21,316 bases of DNA. Origin: Actinomycetes bacterium (GTDB lineage: Bacteria > Actinomycetota > Acidimicrobiia > Acidimicrobiales > RAAP-2). The position numbers and the translations under genes are program-made. A model generated the notes under the pieces. That model did not search any database and was not told where the DNA came from. It was given only the letters and a program-made list of their open reading frames with translations. Position 1 is the stretch's first letter. Each line of letters starts with the position of its first letter. Below, one piece after another: positions 8,730-17,660 of this stretch. The stretch spans positions 1 through 21,316 of the forward strand of contig JAJXXB010000073.1 of assembly GCA_021781315.1 (NCBI GenBank), written 5' to 3'.

Positions 8730-9494
8730 TCACCGGTCCACGCCGGTCGCGATCGAGAGCAGCTCGACCAAGACCCGCGCCGTCGCGCCCCAGATCAGGT
8801 CCTCGGGGACCCGGAAGAAGTAGATCGGGAAGAACCCCTCGTTGTCGGCCCCGGGCCGCGGCGTGGTGCGACGCCACCGCTCCTCGACGAAGGCGTCGTC
8901 GGCGAGCAGGTCGGTGAGCGCGACGCTGAAGACGCGCTCGACCTCGCCGGGCTGGGGCCGCCACCGTGGCCGACCAGCCACCGTCGCCACCACGGGCCAG
9001 ATCGCCGAGTTGGAGACGACCGACGCGATCGGGCTCAACCACCCGACGGGTGAGACCAGGGCCGGGTCGAGACCGACCTCCTCGTTGGCCTCGCGAAGCG
9101 CCGTCGCGACCGCGTCCTCGTCGCCGTCGCGACGACCGCCGGGCAGCGCGATCTCACCGCGGTGGTGACGCAGCGCTCGCGACCGTCGCGTGAGCACGAC
9201 GTGGGCCTCGCCCTCGACGTCGAGCAGGGCCACGAGCACCGCACTCGGGCGCACCGTGAGCCCCGGCTGGCGCCCGAGCGCGAGCAACTCGTCCGAGAGT
9301 GACGGCAGGCCCGACGCGAGGGAGCGACCCCGCTCGACCAGGCGACCCACGACCGTGGCCACGTCGATCGAGCGGCGCGCGCTCGCCTCGAGGTGCGCCC
9401 AGGGCGCGGGCGCGCCGGGCCGAACCTCGTCGGGTTCGGGAACGACCTGGGGGTAGCGATGCCCGGGGAACCGCTCGGGACGCGACGCGTTCAC
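8730..9494 (-). CDS. NUDIX hydrolase, CoA pyrophosphatase type
   Basis: 254 residues from GTG 9494. A complete Nudix box runs from G120 to G141 (GxxxxxE then REANEEVGL, with E126, R134, E135, E138, E139). Just before it lies the CoA-pyrophosphatase signature VLTRRSRALRHHRGEIALPGG (100-120), the pattern that marks the NUDT7/NudL group, which cleaves CoA and CoA derivatives to phosphopantetheine and 3',5'-ADP. The start is not certain: the first 40 or so residues are proline-rich and low in family similarity, no strong ribosome site precedes GTG 9494, and a GTG near residue 45 would give a shorter protein that still holds the domain. It diverges from the MMPL gene. The open frame extends further upstream, but only as antisense of that exporter. 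Confidence 0.85.
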   Translation of the reverse strand: MNASRPERFPGHRYPQVVPEPDEVRPGAPAPWAHLEASARRSIDVATVVGRLVERGRSLASGLPSLSDELLALGRQPGLTVRPSAVLVALLDVEGEAHVVLTRRSRALRHHRGEIALPGGRRDGDEDAVATALREANEEVGLDPALVSPVGWLSPIASVVSNSAIWPVVATVAGRPRWRPQPGEVERVFSVALTDLLADDAFVEERWRRTTPRPGADNEGFFPIYFFRVPEDLIWGATARVLVELLSIATGVDR

Positions 9495-9530
9495 CGTCGC
9501 ACCAGCCCTAGCCCGCTGCCCTGTATCGCT

Positions 9531-9538
9531 TGTATAAT
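9531..9538. promoter_or_regulatory. Overlapping divergent -10 boxes for the NUDIX and MMPL genes
   Basis: The plus strand reads TATAAT at 9533-9538, a perfect consensus -10 about 32 bases before the MMPL start. The minus strand reads TATACA at 9536-9531, about 37 bases before the NUDIX start. The two share four base pairs. No convincing -35 element is visible on either side, so only the -10 boxes are called. Confidence 0.5.
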
Positions 9539-9569
9539 CGCTGTTCCCCCACTGGAGTTGAGGAGAGTC

Positions 9570-11747
9570 ATGAAATCGCTCGCGCGCCTCACGGTGCGTC
9601 GCCGGTGGTACGTCCTCAGCGTATGGGTCGTGCTCATCGTCGCCATCAACCTCCTCGCCCACAGTGAGGGCTCGGCCTACGCCAACGCCTTCAGTCTGCC
9701 CGGCACCAACTCGACCCACGCGGTGGAGCTGCTCGCGAAGATCCCCGCCAAGTCGGGCGACGTCGACCAGATCGTCCTCCAGGCCCGCTCGGGCACCCTC
9801 GACCAGCAGCGCGCGCGGATCGACGCGATGCTCGCCAAGGTCGCCCGCCTGCCCGACGTGGCGAGCGTCGTCTCCCCCTTCTGCCCGTCGTCCGCGCCCT
9901 GTCCCGGCGCCCTGCAGATCGACCGCCAGCGCACCATCGCCTACGCCGTCGTGAACTTCAGCCAGCAGGCCTTCCGACTCCCCCTCGCCGACATCCGCGC
10001 CGTCGAGACGGTCGGCGCCTCGATCCGTTCGGCGAGCCTCAACGTCCAGTTCGGTGGCAACGCCTTCGGTCAGCTCGACGCGCCCACCGGCAGCCCCGGC
10101 GAGATCTTCGGACTCCTCGCCACGGCGCTGATCCTGCTCTTCGCATTCGGCTCCTTCCTCGCGATGCTGCTGCCCCTCGGCGTGGCGCTCTTCGCCATCG
10201 GCGTCGCCTCGGCGGCGACCACGCTGCTCAGTCACGTCATCAACATCGCCAACTTCGCGCCGATCCTCGGCTCCCTGATCGGCCTCGGCGTGGGCATCGA
10301 CTACGCCCTGTTCATCGTCACGCGCGCCCGTCAGGGCCTCAAACGGGGCCTCAGCGTCGAGGAGTCGATCGTCACCGCGGTCAACACCTCGGGGCGCGCG
10401 GTGCTCTTCGCGGGCTCGACCGTGGTGATCGCGCTCGCCGGCATGCTGGTGCTGCGCCTGTCGTTCCTCAACGGCGTGGCGATCTCGGCCTCGATCACGG
10501 TCGCGATCACCATGCTCGCCTCCCTCACCTTGCTGCCAGCCCTGCTCGGCTTCCAGAAGCACCGCGTCCTCGGGCGACGCGAGCGGCGGGCCCTCGCGGC
10601 CCACGGACCCGAACCGGTGGTCGTCGCCGGTCCCTGGCAGCGCTGGGCGCACTTCGTCTCGCGCCACCCGCGCGTGCTCACCCTGGCCGCGTTCGCCGTC
10701 ATCGCCGTCGCGGCCGCCCCCTACTTCTCGTTGCACCTCGGCAGCTCGGACCAGGGGTCGAACCCCCCCTCGTCCACCACGCGCCAGGCCTACGACCTGC
10801 TCGCGAAGGGTTTCGGCCCGGGCTTCAACGGACCGCTCGTGGTCGTGGGCGACCTTCGATCGTCCCGTGACGTCACGACGATGCGGACCCTGGACGCCTC
10901 ACTCGCCCACCGGCCCGACGTCGCGGCCGTGACCCCGCTCTTCGTGGCGAACCACGGCACCGTCGGCGTGATCACCGTCGTGCCGAAGTCGAGCCCGCAG
11001 GCGACGGCCACCAACACGCTGATCAACACCCTGCGAAATGACTACATCCCGCGCGCGACCGCCTCGACGCACACCGCCATCTACGTCGGGGGCCTCACCG
11101 CCGTGTTCGCCGACTTCGCGACCGTGCTCGGCAGCAAGATCCCGCTCTTCATCGGGGTGATCGTGCTGCTCGGCTGTCTGTTGCTGATGGTGGCCTTCCG
11201 CAGCGTGCTGGTGCCGCTCGTCGCCGCGGCGATGAACCTGCTCGCCGCGGGGGCCTCCTTCGGGCTCGTCGTCGCGGTCTTCCAGTGGGGTTGGGGCAGC
11301 ACCCTGATCGGCGCGGGCACCGGGCCGATCGAGTCGTTCCTGCCGATCATCATGATCGCCATCCTCTTCGGTCTCTCGATGGACTACCAGGTCTTCCTCG
11401 TCTCGCGCATGCACGAGGAGTGGCTCAACACCGGGGACAACGAGGAGGCCATCGTGCGCGGCCAGGCCAACACCGGGCGCGTAATCACCGCGGCCGCGCT
11501 GATCATGATCTCGGTCTTCCTCTCCTTCGCCTTCGGCGGCCAGCGCATCATCGCCGAGTTCGGCGTGGGACTCGGCGGAGCGGTCCTGATGGACGCCTTC
11601 ATCCTGCGCACCGTGCTCGTACCGAGCCTCATGCACTTCATCGGACGGGCCAACTGGTGGATGCCGCGCTGGCTCGACCGGATCGTGCCGCACGTCGCCG
11701 TCGAGGCGACCGAGGACGAGCTGGCCGTGGACCCGTCGGTGGCCTAA
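9570..11747 (+). CDS. MMPL family RND-type transporter (YdfJ-like)
   Basis: 725 residues. Layout: TM1 (about 13-30), first periplasmic loop (31-175), a TM bundle (about 178-330), a cytoplasmic linker, TM7 (about 368-386), a second outer loop (387-520) and a second TM bundle (about 524-695). The duplicated proton-relay Asp-Tyr pairs are intact: D244-Y245 in GLGVGIDYALFIV and D605-Y606 in FGLSMDYQVFLVSR, as in MmpL proteins. Family members export lipids, drugs or other hydrophobic molecules; the cargo here cannot be read from sequence. The ATG at 9570 follows GAGGAG (9560-9565) and matches the family start MKSLARLTVRRRW; the frame is open for 59 codons further upstream without similarity. It converges on a TetR regulator with a 4-base overlap of the stop codons, a common exporter/regulator pairing. 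Confidence 0.93.
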   Translation: MKSLARLTVRRRWYVLSVWVVLIVAINLLAHSEGSAYANAFSLPGTNSTHAVELLAKIPAKSGDVDQIVLQARSGTLDQQRARIDAMLAKVARLPDVASVVSPFCPSSAPCPGALQIDRQRTIAYAVVNFSQQAFRLPLADIRAVETVGASIRSASLNVQFGGNAFGQLDAPTGSPGEIFGLLATALILLFAFGSFLAMLLPLGVALFAIGVASAATTLLSHVINIANFAPILGSLIGLGVGIDYALFIVTRARQGLKRGLSVEESIVTAVNTSGRAVLFAGSTVVIALAGMLVLRLSFLNGVAISASITVAITMLASLTLLPALLGFQKHRVLGRRERRALAAHGPEPVVVAGPWQRWAHFVSRHPRVLTLAAFAVIAVAAAPYFSLHLGSSDQGSNPPSSTTRQAYDLLAKGFGPGFNGPLVVVGDLRSSRDVTTMRTLDASLAHRPDVAAVTPLFVANHGTVGVITVVPKSSPQATATNTLINTLRNDYIPRATASTHTAIYVGGLTAVFADFATVLGSKIPLFIGVIVLLGCLLLMVAFRSVLVPLVAAAMNLLAAGASFGLVVAVFQWGWGSTLIGAGTGPIESFLPIIMIAILFGLSMDYQVFLVSRMHEEWLNTGDNEEAIVRGQANTGRVITAAALIMISVFLSFAFGGQRIIAEFGVGLGGAVLMDAFILRTVLVPSLMHFIGRANWWMPRWLDRIVPHVAVEATEDELAVDPSVA

Positions 11748-12355
11748 CGCGACACGTGACCGCGAAGCACGCCGAGGCAGAAATCGCTCACGGCGGCGCT
11801 GTCGACGTCGAGACCGGACCGATGCGGGATGACGGCCTGGCCGATTGAGGCCGCCCAGAAGATCGCGACCAGCAGTCCCGAGTCATAGGTGTCGTCGAGC
11901 CAGCCGAGCGCTCGCGCGTCAGAGAGCACCGACACCCAGCGCGCGTACTGCGCGTCGAGCATGTCCCGGAACGCCTGACGGGTGCGCGCGTCGGCCCACA
12001 CGTCGATCAGCAGGTTCATAATGGCGACCTGTTCGCCGGCGCCGCCGAGCGTCCAAGCCTGCTCGATGTCGGCGCGCAGGGCCTCGCCAAAGGCCGCCTC
12101 GTCACGTTCGATGATCGCGGTGACCGCGCGGGAGAAGTGGTCACGCAGACCGGCCGTCATCTCGAAGTAGTTGGCGAGCTGGGCCTCCGCGATGACCTGC
12201 TCACGCGAGGTGAAGTGGTAGTAGATCGTCGGCACGCCGACGTCGGCGCGGCGTGCGAGATCCGAGATGTGGAAGCCCGCCGACCCCACCTCGCGCACCA
12301 ACTCAGCCGCCACCTCGACGATGTGTGACTTGGTCAGCGACACCCGTTGAATCAT
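11744..12355 (-). CDS. TetR/AcrR family transcriptional regulator
   Basis: 203 residues. The N-terminal helix-turn-helix is clear: HISDLARRADVGVPTIYYHFTSREQVIAEA (29-58), the classic TetR recognition-helix region ending in IYYHF. The C-terminal ligand domain (about 65-203) is divergent and gives no ligand. The ATG is preceded by GAGGAC four bases upstream. Its stop codon overlaps the stop of the MMPL exporter (11744-11747), so exporter and regulator are a tail-to-tail pair. About 85 bases upstream of the start lies a 24-bp near-perfect palindrome that could be its own operator. It follows the FAD oxidoreductase gene on the same strand with a 106-base gap. The family call is secure; the control target is inferred. 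Confidence 0.92.
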   Translation of the reverse strand: MIQRVSLTKSHIVEVAAELVREVGSAGFHISDLARRADVGVPTIYYHFTSREQVIAEAQLANYFEMTAGLRDHFSRAVTAIIERDEAAFGEALRADIEQAWTLGGAGEQVAIMNLLIDVWADARTRQAFRDMLDAQYARWVSVLSDARALGWLDDTYDSGLLVAIFWAASIGQAVIPHRSGLDVDSAAVSDFCLGVLRGHVSR

Positions 12356-12439
12356 GTCCGTCCTCGAGTATCCTCACGGTCCACCCGCCGGAATCACGAC
12401 AATACGCCACGTCGAACCAGAAACCCTCGTTCGGGCCAC

Positions 12440-12463
12440 GAATGTCGTTTCGAAATGACATTC
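12440..12463. promoter_or_regulatory. 24-bp near-perfect palindrome, candidate TetR operator
   Basis: The outer arms GAATGTC (12440-12446) and GACATTC (12457-12463) are exact inverted copies, and the centre holds TTTCGAAA (12448-12455). Of 12 symmetric positions, 11 pair; only 12447/12456 fail. The right arm overlaps the stop codon of the FAD oxidoreductase (12462-12464). No T-run follows on the minus strand, which speaks against a simple terminator. Length and symmetry suit a dimeric or paired-dimer regulator such as TetR. Confidence 0.6.
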
Positions 12464-13697
12464 AGTTCCGTGGCGCCGACCCGATCACCGACCGGTGGAG
12501 CACGGCTTCGGCGGCCCGTCGGCCACTCACGAGCGCGCCCTGGATCGAGGGCGTCTGGAGGTAGTCGCCGGCGAGCACCACGTCACCCCACACCGAGGGA
12601 CGAGACAACGACAACGGCGCCGGTGCCTCGACGAGCGCCCGGGACACGACCGTCGTCGCGACGACCTCGACGTCGACCACCGATAGTCCGTAGAGCCGCG
12701 CGATCGTCTCGCGCACCGACGTCTCGCTCGTATCCTCGGCGACGCCGGTCGCGGCGGCGGCGACGAGTGAGTGACCGGGCCGGGCTCGCTCGGGGGCCAC
12801 CGCACTGACGTCGAGCGCCGAGGCGAGCTGACCGGCGCCGCGCACGAGTCGCAGCACCGCGCCGTCCTCGAGCCGAGGCGTCGCGAGCCACCAGGTCGTC
12901 TGTGCGCGCCAACGCACGGGAGGGGCCCCGACGAGCTCGCGTGCACTAGACGCGTCAGTCGCGACGATGACCCGGCGTGCGCGGTAGGTCTCTCTCGACG
13001 TCGTGACCGAGGTCGCATCGATCGCCGTCGCCGCCTCGCCGAGTCGAAACGTGGTGTCACCGAGTCGGGCCGCGAGCGCCGCGGGCAACGCCGCCACACC
13101 CGTCGGGTACGTCCCGGGGCGCCCGCGCACAAAACTGCGCAGCAGCAGTTGGGTGTAGCGCCACGACGTCTCGAGCTCGTCGTCGAGCAGCGCGCCGCGT
13201 AGGAACGGTCGCACGATCTCCTCGACGAAACCGGTCGAGAGCCCGTAGCGCGCGAGTGCGGCCCGCGTGGACTCGTCCCGTCGCCGTCGGATCGCCGACA
13301 CCGGCTCGACGGCGGCGCGCAGGCTGAGTCCCGCGAAGCGCGCGAGGTCGAGCCGGGAGACTTCGCGCGAGCCCAGCGCGTCACGCCACGACGCACGCGG
13401 GTCCGCGAGCGTGAGGATGCGCTCCGTGTCGTGGTCGACGTAGCGAACGATCGCGGGGAATGGCCGCAGGTCGGTGTCTCCCCCGACGCCGGTCGCGACC
13501 AGTTCGGGGTAGGCGGGGTTCACGAGTTGGAAGCCCTCGTCAAGCACGTAGCCATCGACCGTGACGCTGGCGAGGCGCCCCCCGATCACCGGAGCACGTT
13601 CGAGCACCAGCACCGACCGGCCATTCGCGTTCAGCACCTGGGCCGCGCGCAGTCCGGCGAGGCCCGCGCCGACCACGATGACGTCAACTGGCTCCAC
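12462..13697 (-). CDS. FAD-dependent oxidoreductase (amine oxidase / phytoene desaturase-like)
   Basis: 411 residues. The N-terminal dinucleotide fold is VIVVGAGLAGLRAAQVL (6-22), with the ribose-binding glutamate E33 in VLVLERAPVIGGRL (29-42) and the second GG motif. Then comes DGYVLDEGFQLVNPAYPEL (48-66), characteristic of a bacterial branch of the flavin amine oxidase superfamily related to protoporphyrinogen oxidase and phytoene desaturases. The C-terminal FAD-binding end is VVLAGDYLQTPSIQGALVSGRRAAEA (373-398). The substrate cannot be named. The start is GTG at 13697 with no ribosome site; TAGCGT at 13712-13707 would fit a leaderless or near-leaderless transcript. It sits between the groEL terminator and tetR, outside the usual actinobacterial backbone order. 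Confidence 0.85.
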   Translation of the reverse strand: MEPVDVIVVGAGLAGLRAAQVLNANGRSVLVLERAPVIGGRLASVTVDGYVLDEGFQLVNPAYPELVATGVGGDTDLRPFPAIVRYVDHDTERILTLADPRASWRDALGSREVSRLDLARFAGLSLRAAVEPVSAIRRRRDESTRAALARYGLSTGFVEEIVRPFLRGALLDDELETSWRYTQLLLRSFVRGRPGTYPTGVAALPAALAARLGDTTFRLGEAATAIDATSVTTSRETYRARRVIVATDASSARELVGAPPVRWRAQTTWWLATPRLEDGAVLRLVRGAGQLASALDVSAVAPERARPGHSLVAAAATGVAEDTSETSVRETIARLYGLSVVDVEVVATTVVSRALVEAPAPLSLSRPSVWGDVVLAGDYLQTPSIQGALVSGRRAAEAVLHRSVIGSAPRN

Positions 13698-13717
13698 GAA
13701 CTAGGCACGCTACCAAG

Positions 13718-13758
13718 CAACGACGAGAGCCGGGCCCATGGCCCGGCTCTCGTCGTTG
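13718..13758 (-). terminator. Hairpin terminator after groEL (19-bp perfect stem)
   Basis: Positions 13718-13736 and 13740-13758 pair without a mismatch around a 3-base loop, 20 bases after the groEL stop codon on the minus strand. No long T-run follows (CTTGGT), as is common for hairpin terminators in high-GC actinobacteria. A separate perfect 12-bp palindrome, GAATCGCGATTC (13758-13769), abuts it on the groEL side. Confidence 0.85.
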
Positions 13759-13777
13759 AATCGCGATTCGCGACTCG

Positions 13778-15415
<1,638 letters not shown>

Positions 15416-15709
15416 CTACTTGGTGATCGTCGCGAGGACGTCGCGGCTCGAGAGGATCAACAGGTCCTCGCCGTCGACGGCGATCTCGGTCCCGCCGTAC
15501 TTCGAGTAGACGACGGTGTCGCCGACGGCGACGCCGGTGGGGATCAACTCACCCGACGACTCGGCGCGACGCCCCGGTCCGACGGCGAGCACTTCACCCT
15601 GCTGGGGCTTCTCCTTGGCGGTGTCGGGGATGACGAGGCCGGACGCCGTGGTGGCCTCGGCGACGTTCGGCCGGACGACGATCCGGTCCTCGAGGGGGTT
15701 GAGCTTCAT
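15416..15709 (-). CDS. groES: Co-chaperonin GroES (10 kDa)
   Basis: 97 residues, normal length. It forms the heptameric lid of GroEL. Seen: [18 protein letters not shown] (1-18), the flexible GroEL-contacting loop [19 protein letters not shown] (20-38), GEVLAVGPG (38-46), [14 protein letters not shown] (63-76) and [12 protein letters not shown] near the C-terminus. I chose the ATG at 15709: it has a perfect AGGAGG (15718-15723) eight bases upstream, and homologues start here; the frame runs nine codons further upstream into the CIRCE region without similarity. It is the first gene of the groES-groEL operon. Confidence 0.98.
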   Translation of the reverse strand: MKLNPLEDRIVVRPNVAEATTASGLVIPDTAKEKPQQGEVLAVGPGRRAESSGELIPTGVAVGDTVVYSKYGGTEIAVDGEDLLILSSRDVLATITK

Positions 15710-15729
15710 GGTGACTGCCTCCTGTGCGT

Positions 15730-15756
15730 CTAGCACTCGAATAGTGCGACTGCCAA
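15730..15756. promoter_or_regulatory. CIRCE operator, promoter-distal copy (HrcA site)
   Basis: CTAGCACTC - 9 bases - GACTGCCAA, compared with the consensus TTAGCACTC-N9-GAGTGCTAA: 15 of 18 positions agree and the spacing is exact. It lies 21 bases before the groES start, downstream of the predicted -10 box, where bound HrcA would cover the transcription start. Confidence 0.85.
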
Positions 15757-15784
15757 TTTAGCAGACGAAGTCGCCGAGTGCCAA
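15755..15784 (-). promoter_or_regulatory. Predicted groES-groEL promoter
   Basis: On the minus strand TTGGCA (15784-15779) and TAAATT (15760-15755) stand 18 bases apart, a fair match to a housekeeping-type promoter. A start near 15748 would leave a leader of about 39 bases containing AGGAGG. The -35 box is half of one CIRCE element and the -10 touches the other, as expected for repression by HrcA. Confidence 0.55.
15758..15784. promoter_or_regulatory. CIRCE operator, promoter-spanning copy (HrcA site)
   Basis: TTAGCAGAC - 9 bases - GAGTGCCAA: 15 of 18 consensus positions agree, again with exact N9 spacing. It is one base away from the first copy, so the two centres are 28 bp apart. It covers the predicted -35 and most of the spacer of the groES promoter. 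Confidence 0.83.
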
Positions 15785-15828
15785 CCTGTTCGCAGACCAG
15801 GTCGTAGAGTCGCGAGGGGGAGGAATCG

Positions 15829-17058
15829 ATGGCGACGGAGACCGCGGAGCCCAACGACGGGCTGAGCGGCGCCCAGCGCCGCGACGTCGCGCTGCTCGCC
15901 ATCTTTCGGGGCATCTCCTTTCTCGGCGACGGCCTGGCGCTGGTGGCGCTCTACCTGCGCGTCGCGCCTGAGGGCCACGCCTGGGCCGTGGCCGCGCTCG
16001 GGATCGCCGCCATGGCCCCGGTGGCGCTGCTCGCCCCGCTCGCCGGCCACGTCGTGGACCGCGTGCGCGCCAAGCCGCTCCTGGTCACGCTCGGCCTGGT
16101 CGAGGCCCTCGTGAGTGTCGGGCTCGGCTACTGGCACGCCCTACCCACGACCATCGCGCTCGTCGTGGTGCTCAACGTCTCGATCTCGTTCTCCATGCCC
16201 GGCTACTCGGCGTTGCTGCCGGCGATCGTGGGCGACGAGCACATCAACCGCGCGACCGGGACCCTCCAGGCCGCCCAGGGGCTCGCCTTCGTCGCCGGAC
16301 CGATGCTCGGGGGTCTGCTCGTGGGCTGGACCGGTCAGAGCGTGCCGCTCTACGTGGACGCGGTCAGCTTCGCCCTCGGCACGCTCGGCACGGCCCTGCT
16401 CTCGGCCGACCGGCGTCCGACCCCCCACGCCGAGGGCGCGGACCGCCGCATGACCGCGGGGCTGCGCCACGTCTTCTCCGACGCCGTGTTGGCACCGGTC
16501 GTGCTCGACTTCTTCGTCTTCCTGCTGGCGCTCGGCATGGTGAACGTCGCCGAGGTCTTCTTCGTCATCAAGACCCTGCACGGCACGCCCCTCGACTACG
16601 GCGCCCTCGGCGCGGCCTTCAGCGTCGGCACGATCGTGGGCGCCCTCGTCGGGCGACGGCTGAGCCAGGACCTCTACGCGATGACCCGCCTGCTGCTCGG
16701 CAACGTCGTCGCGGCCGGGCTCAGCGTCACCGCGGTCAGCTTCGTCTCCTCCGTCGCCCAGATCTACCCCCTCATCCTCGTCGCCGGGGTGACCGTCGGG
16801 GTCATCAACGTCATCGCCATGTCGCTCATGACGCTGCGCACGGCCGAAACCCTGCGCGGGCGGACTTTCGCGGCGCTGAACGCGGTCACCCAGAGCGCCC
16901 AGGTCGGGGCCTACCTCCTCGGCGGCCTGGCGCTGAGCGCCTACACGCCGCGCGCCGTCTACCGGTTCGGCGGGGCCGCCGCGACGGTGGCGGCGATCGT
17001 CTTCGGGCTGCTCGCGCTGCGCGGGGCGGCGCGGCTGCGCGACGCCGAGGTCGCCTAG
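15829..17058 (+). CDS. Major facilitator superfamily transporter (MFS_3 / EntS-like)
   Basis: 409 residues, about 12 hydrophobic segments in two halves joined by a polar loop near 195-220 (SADRRPTPHAEGADRRM). Seen: LAIFRGISFLGDGLALVALYLRV in the first membrane span, the motif A variant GHVVDRVRAK (73-82), SMPGYSALLPAIVGDEHINRATGTLQAAQGLAFVAGPMLGG typical of the MFS_3 / enterobactin-exporter-like branch, and VGALVGRRLS in the second half. These proteins usually export small molecules; the cargo is unknown. The ATG follows GGGGGAGG seven bases upstream. It diverges from groES, and its promoter must lie in the same 119-base gap as the two CIRCE sites, so HrcA might affect it. Its stop overlaps that of pdxH in a shared CTAG. 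Confidence 0.9.
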   Translation: MATETAEPNDGLSGAQRRDVALLAIFRGISFLGDGLALVALYLRVAPEGHAWAVAALGIAAMAPVALLAPLAGHVVDRVRAKPLLVTLGLVEALVSVGLGYWHALPTTIALVVVLNVSISFSMPGYSALLPAIVGDEHINRATGTLQAAQGLAFVAGPMLGGLLVGWTGQSVPLYVDAVSFALGTLGTALLSADRRPTPHAEGADRRMTAGLRHVFSDAVLAPVVLDFFVFLLALGMVNVAEVFFVIKTLHGTPLDYGALGAAFSVGTIVGALVGRRLSQDLYAMTRLLLGNVVAAGLSVTAVSFVSSVAQIYPLILVAGVTVGVINVIAMSLMTLRTAETLRGRTFAALNAVTQSAQVGAYLLGGLALSAYTPRAVYRFGGAAATVAAIVFGLLALRGAARLRDAEVA

Positions 17059-17660
17059 GGGTAGTGGCGTTCGATCCGCCAGGTCCCGCCCGCCCTCGTG
17101 TACCACACGCGGTCGTGCAGGCGGTCGGCGCGCTGCTGGAAGAACTCGACGAAGGTCGGGGTGAGCCGGTGGCCGCCCCAGTTGGCCGGGCGCGGCACGT
17201 CGCGACCCGCGTACTGCGCCTCGAGGGACGCCACGCGCGCCTCGAGCTCGGCGCGACTCGCGAGCGGCTCGCTCTGGCGGCTCGCGTGGGCGCCGATCTG
17301 GTGGCCCCGGGGCCGGCGGGCGAAGTAGTCGTCGGACTCCTCGTCGCTCATCAGCGTGACCGGGCCCTCGAAGCGGACCTGGCGCCCGAGGGGCTCGCAG
17401 TACCACAGGACCGCGGCGACGGGGTTCGCCGCGAGCTGGCGGCCCTTCACGCTCTCGTAGTTCGTGTACCAGCCGATCGAGTGCGCGTCGCGGTGGCGAA
17501 GCAGGACCATGCGCGCGCTCGGCGCGCCGTCGGGCGTCGCGGTCACGAGGGCCACCGCCTCGTGGTCCACCATGACCGCTCCCTCGTCGAACCAGCGGGC
17601 GAACTGGACCATCGGGTCCGGGTCGCAGTCCTCGACGTGCAGCGGGTCCCAGCGCGCCAT
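17055..17660 (-). CDS. pdxH: Pyridoxine/pyridoxamine 5'-phosphate oxidase
   Basis: FMN enzyme that oxidises PNP or PMP to pyridoxal 5'-phosphate (PLP). 201 residues, slightly short at the N-terminus. FMN- and substrate-binding stretches in order: SARMVLLRHRD (48-58), WYTNYESVKGRQLAANP (64-80), GRQVRFEGPV (92-101), SDDYFARRPRGHQIGAHASRQS (109-130), VPRPANWGGHRL (155-166), VEFFQQRADRLHDRVWY (171-187) and a WRIERHYP end. The usual EFWQG reads EFFQQ, a minor change. The ATG at 17660 shares one base with the tsaD stop (TGATG); the GTG at 17663 would instead make the GTGA overlap used elsewhere in this operon and add one residue. It is the last gene of the alr-tsa operon. Confidence 0.93.
   Translation of the reverse strand: MARWDPLHVEDCDPDPMVQFARWFDEGAVMVDHEAVALVTATPDGAPSARMVLLRHRDAHSIGWYTNYESVKGRQLAANPVAAVLWYCEPLGRQVRFEGPVTLMSDEESDDYFARRPRGHQIGAHASRQSEPLASRAELEARVASLEAQYAGRDVPRPANWGGHRLTPTFVEFFQQRADRLHDRVWYTRAGGTWRIERHYP

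Noticed and set aside
9495..10736. Long upstream extension of the NUDIX reading frame, rich in His/Asp/Gly/Arg
   Set aside because: It is antisense to the MMPL exporter, low in complexity and without family similarity; a GTG at 9494 gives a normal protein.
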